From NCBI RefSeq assembly GCF_042653205.1, contig NZ_JBHSHY010000004.1, positions 124,001 to 188,000 of the forward strand: a stretch of 64,000 nt of DNA. The letters are read 5' to 3'. The notes under the pieces were generated by a model. It was given only the letters and a program-made list of their open reading frames with translations, was not told where the DNA came from and did not search any database. The stretch comes from Paenibacillus_Z sp042653205 (GTDB lineage: Bacteria; Bacillota; Bacilli; Paenibacillales; Paenibacillaceae). The position numbers and the translations under genes are program-made. Of this stretch, positions 58,671 through 64,000 are shown one piece after another. Position 1 is the stretch's first letter. Every line of letters starts with the position of its first letter.

Positions 58671-59785
58671 AGGCGGTCATCATCGACGACGAATTTTGGA
58701 CGCGCGACAGCATCAAGCGGCTCGCGGACTGGGCTCGCTTCGGCATCGAGCAGGTCGAGGAGGCGGAGGAGGGCATCAGCGGCCTGCGGATCATCGACGA
58801 GATCCGTCCGGACATCGTCATCACGGACATGCGCATGCGGGGGATGGACGGGGTGGAGCTGCTGCGGAAGCTGACGGAGGATTATCCGTTCATCCGCAAG
58901 ATCGTGATCAGCGGGTTCGACGACTTCGCGTACACGAAGCAGGCGATCCTCTCCAAGGTCGACGAATACATCCTGAAGCCCGTGCAGGCGGAGGAGCTGA
59001 ACCGGGCGCTGGAGAAGGCGGCGTCGGAGCTGCGCATCGCCCGGGGGCTGCACGCTGCGCAGCCGCTCGGCAAGGACGTCATGAGCGCTGTCACGGCGTA
59101 CAAGGAGCAGATCTCGCGGCAGTTCCAGGAGCTTCAGCCGGAGGCTGTCCGGGAGTCGTTCGACTCGCTGGAGGCGCTGCTTCGGACGCAGGAGCAGGCG
59201 GCGCCGGGGCTGTATCATCTGCTCTACAAGCATTTCATGCTGCTGCTCGGCGAGCTCGCGGCCAAGGCCGGCGCCGACGACGCGTCCGCCCTGCCGGAGC
59301 AGGCGTCGTCGTTCTTCGTGACCGACTTCACGCCGCTCGAGCAATGGATCGGCATGCTGCGCGCCGCCTACGGGGCGGTGCTCGAGCAGACAATCCAGCT
59401 CCGCCGGAGCAAGCACCGCATCGACATCGAGGACATCCGGCAGTTCATCGACCGCTCGTTCGCCGAGCCGATCACGCTGGAATCCATCGCGGGCCTCTAC
59501 TTCGTCAGCAAGGAGCATCTGTCCCGGACGTTCCGGCAGGCGACGGGCTCCACGGTGATGGATTACATCGTCACGAAGCGGGTGGAGGAGGCGAATCGGC
59601 TGCTGCAGGCATCCGCGTCGATCAAGCGCGCGGCGGAGGCGGTCGGCTACTCCGACCTGACGTATTTCCACCGCATCTTCAAGAAAATCACGGGCATGAC
59701 GCCGGCCCAGGCGCGGCGCGAAGCGGCGGACGAGCGACCGAGCACGCGCGAAGCGGACGCCGCCGAATATCAATATCGTCCATAA
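58667..59785 (+). CDS. YesN-type response regulator with AraC DNA-binding domain
   Basis: 372 residues. The receiver domain (1-120) has VIIDDEFWTRDSI and phospho-acceptor Asp in DIVITDMRMRGMDGVELL, Thr/Ser in VISGFDDF and Lys in YILKPVQ. A variable middle region leads to the C-terminal AraC double HTH (about 265-360: ITLESIAGLYFVSKEHLSRTFRQATG, KRAAEAVGYSDLTYFHRIFKKITGMTPAQAR). It should activate the importer operon that starts 90 bases downstream. Confidence 0.93.
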   Translation: MKAVIIDDEFWTRDSIKRLADWARFGIEQVEEAEEGISGLRIIDEIRPDIVITDMRMRGMDGVELLRKLTEDYPFIRKIVISGFDDFAYTKQAILSKVDEYILKPVQAEELNRALEKAASELRIARGLHAAQPLGKDVMSAVTAYKEQISRQFQELQPEAVRESFDSLEALLRTQEQAAPGLYHLLYKHFMLLLGELAAKAGADDASALPEQASSFFVTDFTPLEQWIGMLRAAYGAVLEQTIQLRRSKHRIDIEDIRQFIDRSFAEPITLESIAGLYFVSKEHLSRTFRQATGSTVMDYIVTKRVEEANRLLQASASIKRAAEAVGYSDLTYFHRIFKKITGMTPAQARREAADERPSTREADAAEYQYRP

Positions 59786-59805
59786 CAATGCGCAAATGCG
59801 GTCCA

Positions 59806-59854
59806 ATGCCAAGCGCGGCACCTCCCCGTTATACTCGTTACGTAAGCGTTATCA
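59806..59854 (+). promoter_or_regulatory. Promoter plus cre site of the second ABC importer operon
   Basis: ATGCCA (59806-59811), 18 bases, TATACT (59830-59835). CGTAAGCGTTATCA at 59841-59854 matches the CcpA cre consensus TGWAANCGNTNWCA at 13 of 14 positions and covers the transcription start, so carbon catabolite repression is likely. Confidence 0.65.
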
Positions 59855-59874
59855 CAACCTAGGGAGGTCTTGAA

Positions 59875-61224
59875 ATGAAGAAATCCATTTCGATCTTGGC
59901 AGCGGTTACGCTGCTGGGATTGACGGCTGCCTGCTCGTCGGGGGGCGGCAATTCGAATAGCGGCGCCAATGCAGGCAACGCGGGCGACGGCGGCAACCAG
60001 ACGGCGAACAATCAGCCGGCCGAGGGCGGCAGCGACGCGGCGGCCGCGCCGAAGAAGGTCGAGCTGAAGATCTTCCTCGGCGGCCTCGACCGGTTCCGGG
60101 AGCAGTTCGACGGCTACTTCGAGAAATTCGCGGAAAAAGAGAAAGCCGAGAAAAACATCGAAGTGACGTTCAACTCCGAATATCCGGGCTCGGACAACGC
60201 CCCGCAGATCCTCAAGACCCGGCTCGCCACGGGCGACGTGCCGGACGTCTTCAGCCTGCACGCGGGCAACGACATCCCGTCCTTCTATAAGGCCGGCTAC
60301 CTGACGGACCTCTCCGACCAGCCGCTCTCGGGCAAGCTGATCGATGGCATCAAAGACCTCGTCTCCATAGACGGCAAGGTCGTCGCGGTGCCGATGGAGA
60401 GCTTGTCGTGGGGCTACCTGTACAACAAGAAGATTTTCAGCGACCTCGGCATTACGCCGCCGAATACGCTCACCGAGATGAAAGCGGTCGTCCAGAAGCT
60501 GAAGGACAACAAAATCACCCCGTTCCTGCTCAGCTACAAAGAAAGCTGGATTCCGCAATTGTTCCTGCCGCTGACGGTCGGCGGGCTCGTGAACAGCAGC
60601 CATCCGGATTTCATGGATAAAATGAACAGCGACCAAGGCAGCTTCGGCGACATCAAGGAGATGTTCGACATCATCGACCTCGTCAACGCGAACGGAACGG
60701 ACCGCGCGTTCGAGAAGGGCAACGACGACGGCGCGGCCGACTTCGCGAACGGCAAGGCGGCGATGTGGGTGCAGGGCACGTGGGACGCGGACGCCATCCT
60801 GAAGATGAACGACAAGATTGAATTCGGCGTCGCGCCGCTGCCGATCAACGACGACCCGGCATCGCTGCGCATCAACGTCTCGGTGTCCACGGCGCTGTCC
60901 GTGCCGCCGAACAGCAAGAACAAGGAAGTCGCGACCGACCTGCTGAACTTCATCCTCGACGATCAAGCGTCGAACGATCTGTATCAAAGCCTGAAATTCA
61001 ACCCGGTCTCGAAGAACCATACGTTCGAGCCGTATCCTTGGGTGGAAGACGCCTCCGTATACGTGAACAAGGGCCAATCCTACCGCGATCCCGCGATTCC
61101 GTCCGCGGTCAAGGATGAGTCGGGCAAGGCGCTGCAATCCTACTACGACAAGAAACTGTCCAAGGAAGACGTCATCAAGGACCTGGACAAAGCGTGGAAG
61201 GAAGCCAACGCGGCCAATAAGTAA
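59875..61224 (+). CDS. Sugar ABC transporter solute-binding lipoprotein
   Basis: 449 residues. The signal peptide ends in lipobox LTAAC, followed by a Ser/Gly/Asn linker. The family-1 binding fold reads VELKIFLGGLDRFREQFDGYFEKFAE, LATGDVPDVFSLHAGND, WGYLYNKKIFSDLGITPP and AAMWVQGTWDAD. AGGGAGG precedes the ATG. It delivers an oligosaccharide to the permeases at 61322 and 62203. Substrate unknown; the YesM/YesN pair and cre site indicate a catabolite-controlled carbohydrate. Confidence 0.92.
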   Translation: MKKSISILAAVTLLGLTAACSSGGGNSNSGANAGNAGDGGNQTANNQPAEGGSDAAAAPKKVELKIFLGGLDRFREQFDGYFEKFAEKEKAEKNIEVTFNSEYPGSDNAPQILKTRLATGDVPDVFSLHAGNDIPSFYKAGYLTDLSDQPLSGKLIDGIKDLVSIDGKVVAVPMESLSWGYLYNKKIFSDLGITPPNTLTEMKAVVQKLKDNKITPFLLSYKESWIPQLFLPLTVGGLVNSSHPDFMDKMNSDQGSFGDIKEMFDIIDLVNANGTDRAFEKGNDDGAADFANGKAAMWVQGTWDADAILKMNDKIEFGVAPLPINDDPASLRINVSVSTALSVPPNSKNKEVATDLLNFILDDQASNDLYQSLKFNPVSKNHTFEPYPWVEDASVYVNKGQSYRDPAIPSAVKDESGKALQSYYDKKLSKEDVIKDLDKAWKEANAANK

Positions 61225-61321
61225 CCGGCCGGCCCCGAATTACAACGAGCGCACCCCGCTTTCGCCGCTCTCAAGCGCCGGCCGAAGCGGGGCGCGTCTT
61301 CCTTAAGGAGTGAATGCAACC

Positions 61322-62206
61322 ATGACGAGCCGACGCCGCAAGGCGACCGTGTCGCTCATTTTGTTCGTGCTGCCCGCCTTCGTGCTCTACCTGCTGTTTC
61401 TGGTCATCCCGATGCTTCAAGGCTCGTACTACAGTTTCACGGATTGGAACGGCCTGAATCGAACGTACGGCTTCGTCGGGATTCAAAATTTCGTCGAGGC
61501 GCTGCGGGACGACCGGTATTTCCGGACGGCGATACTGTTTACCGCCAAATACGTCGTCTGCGCCGTCATTTTCACGAACGTGCTTGCCCTGCTGCTGGCA
61601 CTGCTGATCGAATCCCGCACGCGGGCGAAGGGGCTGTTCCGGACGGTCTTCTTCATGCCGAACATGCTCAGCGTCATCATCAGCACGTTCATGTGGGTGT
61701 TCGTGTTCTCGAAGGTCATTCCGGCGCTGTCCGAGCATGCGCTGTTCGGGTTCCTGGACCTGTCGTGGCTCGGCGATCCCAAAGTCTCGTTCTGGTCGAT
61801 CCTGCTCGTCTCCGTCTGGGGCGGCGTCGGCACCTTGATGCTCATCTACATGTCGGCCATCCAGGGCATTCCGCAGCATCTGAAGGAAGCGGCGATCATC
61901 GACGGGGCGACGCCGTTCCATATGCTTCGCTACATCACGCTGCCGCTGATCGCGCACGCGCTGACGATCTGCATCTTCCTGACCCTGAACAGCTCGTTCA
62001 AGATCTACGATCTCGTGTACGCCTTGACCGGCGGCGGTCCCGGACGGGGCACGCAGGTCATTACGATGAATATTCTCGAGGAAGCGTACCAGGGCAATAA
62101 CCGGTATGGCTATGCCAGCGCCAAGGCGATCATTCTGTTCTTGATCATCCTCGTCATTACCATGATCCAGGTGACGGTCATGAAGAAGCGCGAGGTGGAA
62201 GCATGA
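61322..62206 (+). CDS. Sugar ABC transporter permease (MalF-type)
   Basis: 294 residues with six hydrophobic segments (VSLILFVLPAFVLYLLFLVIPM first). The EAA loop is LKEAAIIDGATPFHMLRYITLPLI and the late motif YDLVYALTGGGPG is typical. ATG 61322 is preferred: TTAAGGAGTG ends about 9 bases before it, while the GTG at 61310 overlaps that site. Its stop overlaps the next gene by 4 bp. Confidence 0.92.
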   Translation: MTSRRRKATVSLILFVLPAFVLYLLFLVIPMLQGSYYSFTDWNGLNRTYGFVGIQNFVEALRDDRYFRTAILFTAKYVVCAVIFTNVLALLLALLIESRTRAKGLFRTVFFMPNMLSVIISTFMWVFVFSKVIPALSEHALFGFLDLSWLGDPKVSFWSILLVSVWGGVGTLMLIYMSAIQGIPQHLKEAAIIDGATPFHMLRYITLPLIAHALTICIFLTLNSSFKIYDLVYALTGGGPGRGTQVITMNILEEAYQGNNRYGYASAKAIILFLIILVITMIQVTVMKKREVEA

Positions 62207-63027
62207 GCAGGCGTATCTATTCCGCATTGGGGTGGGTCGTGCTCGCCCTGCTGGCCGTCTACTTCCTGTTCCCGATCTACATGGCCATCGTCAATTCGTT
62301 CAAGACGGAGGGCGAGGTGTACAGTAATGTGCTAGGCTGGCCGTCCGCCTTGAAATTCAATAATTACGCCGAAGCGTTCAAGAAAGCGAACATGCTGCAC
62401 AGCGGCTGGAACACCGTCGTCGTCACGGTGACGGGCATCGTCGGCATCGTCGCCTGCAGCTCCCTCGCGGGCTACAAGCTGTCCCGCACGCGCGGCAAGC
62501 TCAGCAACGCCATCTTCATGCTCTTCGTCGCGTCGATGCTCATTCCGTTCCAGACGATCATGGTCACGCTGACCCAGATGGCCCGCGACCTCGGGCTGCA
62601 GGGCTCGCCGTTCGGACTCGGCGTCGTCTGCGCGGGACTCGGCGTCAACATGGCGATCTTCCTCTACCACGGCTTCGTGAAGGGCATCCCGCGGGAGCTC
62701 GACGAATCCGCGAGCATGGACGGCTGCGGCGAGTGGAAGGGCTTCTTCCTGATCATCTTCCCGCTGCTGCTGCCGATCACGTTCACCATCGTCGTACTGG
62801 ATCTGCTCTGGCTGTGGAACGATTTCCTGCTGCCGGTGCTGCTGCTGAACGATTTCCGCCAGTATACGCTCGTCCTGACGATCAACATGTTCTTCGGCAA
62901 GTACAGCCGGGACTGGGCGCTCATTCTCGCCTCGCTGATCCTGGCCTCGATCCCGATCGTCCTGATCTTCGCGTTCTTCCAGCGCTGGGTCATCCAGGGG
63001 ATCACGGACGGGGCGGTCAAAGGGTAA
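62203..63027 (+). CDS. Sugar ABC transporter permease (MalG-type)
   Basis: 274 residues with six predicted helices (GWVVLALLAVYFLFPIYMAIVNSF first). The EAA motif is PRELDESASMDGCGEWKGFFLIIFPLLLP. Start overlaps the upstream stop (ATGA). No ATPase gene follows; a terminator comes next. The importer must therefore borrow an ATPase, for which the UgpC/MsmK-type protein at 7071 is the only candidate in the window. Confidence 0.92.
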   Translation: MSRRIYSALGWVVLALLAVYFLFPIYMAIVNSFKTEGEVYSNVLGWPSALKFNNYAEAFKKANMLHSGWNTVVVTVTGIVGIVACSSLAGYKLSRTRGKLSNAIFMLFVASMLIPFQTIMVTLTQMARDLGLQGSPFGLGVVCAGLGVNMAIFLYHGFVKGIPRELDESASMDGCGEWKGFFLIIFPLLLPITFTIVVLDLLWLWNDFLLPVLLLNDFRQYTLVLTINMFFGKYSRDWALILASLILASIPIVLIFAFFQRWVIQGITDGAVKG

Positions 63028-63095
63028 GGGTTGCGGCCGTCGCCATACGGCCTACCCGAGATGGAGCATTTGCGATAACCGCGTGAATAAGGAAC

Positions 63096-63130
63096 AAAAG
63101 GAACAAGTCATAGTCGACTTGTTCCTTTTT
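63096..63130. terminator. Terminator of the second ABC importer operon
   Basis: Perfect 14-bp stem AAAAGGAACAAGTC / GACTTGTTCCTTTT with a 6-base loop and T5; A-rich on the other side, so it can also end the converging MarR transcript. Confidence 0.92.
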
Positions 63131-63193
63131 GGCATGTTTGCGCCTCGAATGCTTGCAGCTGCTCGGCTGCTGTCGGTTACGATACGGTTGTTG

Positions 63194-63655
63194 TCATTTT
63201 TCTCCTGCTCGTTTATTAAAATAATGATAAGTTTTCGTAAGCAGGTCCGCCAGCTGCCGGCTTTCGTCCTGGCCCAGATCATCGATCAGGCCGCCGATCG
63301 ATTCCCGGAAGTAGCGATCGGCCGCCAGGGCGACCTCCTTGCCTTTGGCCGTCAGTCCGATGCCGACGGAACGGCGGTCGTCCGGATCGACCGTGCGTTT
63401 GATCAGCTTCTCCTCGATCAGCTTCTTGACCAGCTGCGTCACCGTCGGCGTCGTCACGAGCAGCCGTTTGCTGAGATCGGATACCCGCGGCTTGGGGTTG
63501 CCGTTGATCTGGTACTCCATGATGCAGAAGAGGATGCGGATTTCGCTGCGGGTCAGGCCGTTGACCGGTTTCTCCCGCCATTCGGCCTTGTTGAACAGGG
63601 TGAAAGCGTGCCTCAGCTGCTTAATGATGTCTTGCCGGTTGTCGTTCATGGGCAT
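63194..63655 (-). CDS. MarR-family transcriptional regulator
   Basis: 153 residues: HTH PRVSDLSKRLLVTTPTVTQLVKKLIEEKLI, wing DPDDRRSVGIGLTAKGKEVAL, and dimer helices at both ends. The first ATG (63655) has TAGGAG five bases upstream. A TTAGTTGGCAACCTAA near-palindrome at 63742-63757 is a likely operator. The target may be an adjacent gene beyond the window or itself. Confidence 0.9.
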   Translation of the reverse strand: MPMNDNRQDIIKQLRHAFTLFNKAEWREKPVNGLTRSEIRILFCIMEYQINGNPKPRVSDLSKRLLVTTPTVTQLVKKLIEEKLIKRTVDPDDRRSVGIGLTAKGKEVALAADRYFRESIGGLIDDLGQDESRQLADLLTKTYHYFNKRAGEK

Positions 63656-63741
63656 CTATGCTCCTATCGAATCGGTAGTGTGCGCGACCGGGCGGGAAAC
63701 GCCATACTTGAACTATACTACACGCATCCTCCTAATAAAAT

Positions 63742-63757
63742 TTAGTTGGCAACCTAA
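63742..63757. promoter_or_regulatory. Near-palindromic operator upstream of the MarR gene
   Basis: TTAGTTGGCAACCTAA, TTAG/CTAA arms around TTGGCAAC, in the AT-rich control region of the minus-strand gene. Confidence 0.5.
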
Positions 63758-63916
63758 TTCGTTTAAAGTTTCGTCGTCTGGCACACGATGAAGTGGAGCC
63801 GAACGCCCCGTACCGAATCGACGCCGCGCCGGGCCCGTCTATCGAACCCGAGACCGATGATCTCCGGTACCCGCCCGGCTATGATAGGATTAACGGCTTG
63901 TTACGATTGACTATCC

Positions 63917-63938
63917 GGCCGGTTCGAACGAACCGGCC
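63917..63938. repeat. 22-bp inverted repeat before the epimerase-type gene
   Basis: GGCCGGTTCG-AA-CGAACCGGCC, perfect 10-bp arms, 20 bases upstream of the next start. It may be an operator or the end of an upstream transcript; no T-run. Confidence 0.6.
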
Positions 63939-63958
63939 TACACCTTGGAGGAGGCGCG

Positions 63959-64000
63959 ATGCGTACCTATTGCGTAACCGGGGGAGCGGGTTTCATCGGC
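63959..64000 (+). CDS. NAD-dependent epimerase/dehydratase, N-terminal 14 residues (cut by window edge)
   Basis: ATG 63959 preceded by TTGGAGGAGG. The 14 visible residues contain VTGGAGFIG, the NAD-binding glycine-rich motif of extended SDRs such as UDP-glucose 4-epimerase and dTDP-glucose 4,6-dehydratase. Nothing more can be said from this fragment. Confidence 0.75.
   Translation, partial: MRTYCVTGGAGFIG

Overview
The window looks like a chromosomal stretch of a high-GC, spore-former-type Firmicute of the family Paenibacillaceae (Paenibacillus or Cohnella-like). The reasons are: strong AGGAGG ribosome binding sites and sigma-A promoters; YesM/YesN-type two-component systems beside sugar ABC importers that lack an ATPase; S-layer homology (SLH) domains; very large multidomain secreted glycosidases; YojF/BshB2 pairs of the bacillithiol pathway; and GlpP, OhrR and HxlR regulators. 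Genus is an inference. I found no rRNA, tRNA, CRISPR array, prophage structural gene or insertion sequence.

Layout. 1-2.7 kb: the 3' part of a GH94-type glycoside phosphorylase and a LacI-type regulator. 2.9-10.8 kb: a glycerophosphodiester/glycerol-3-phosphate block (metallophosphoesterase, GlpP antiterminator, then UgpB-HAD-UgpC-UgpA-UgpE-GDPD), with a terminator hairpin in the leader that GlpP probably overrides. 11-14.4 kb: an MFS transporter, an aldo/keto reductase and an unrecognised protein. 15-21 kb: a 1219-residue GH85 endo-beta-N-acetylglucosaminidase, then a two-gene operon of an FHA-winged-helix regulator and a MurA-like enzyme whose catalytic cysteine is aspartate. 21.3-28.4 kb: nitroreductase, VOC/HxlR/MarR genes, a pentapeptide-repeat protein with an ABC exporter, and two alpha/beta hydrolases. 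28.8-30.9 kb: trxB, tpx and ohrR, with four near-identical palindromes between the divergent hydrolase and trxB.

31-35 kb: three consecutive wall or polysaccharide hydrolases (GH19, GH16, GH25), none with a visible signal peptide. 35-42.2 kb: a TetR/DoxX/SDR group, an ECF sigma factor with a membrane partner, an SGNH hydrolase, an ATP-grasp ligase and a second SDR. 42.7-52.8 kb: an operon of a secreted F5/8-PA14-metallophosphatase, an SLH surface protein and a GH92 alpha-mannosidase; the two enzymes share a C-terminal module. 53-55.3 kb: two tandem yojF-bshB2 pairs. 55.3-56.5 kb: an acyl-CoA dehydrogenase. 56.9-63 kb: a YesM/YesN pair and a sugar ABC importer with a CcpA-type cre site, but no ATPase. 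The right edge holds a MarR gene and the first codons of a nucleotide-sugar epimerase-type gene.

How the genes fit together (inference). GH85, GH92, GH16, GH19 and the secreted phosphatase together could strip glycoproteins or fungal wall mannan, glucan and chitin. The Ugp-like block would scavenge glycerophosphodiesters and phosphate. The single UgpC/MsmK-type ATPase at 7071 is a candidate to power the ATPase-less importer at 59875. The most unusual items are the Asp-type MurA with its FHA regulator, the leaderless GH19-GH16-GH25 triad, the mannosidase/phosphatase/SLH operon with a shared module, and the duplicated bacillithiol deacetylase pair.
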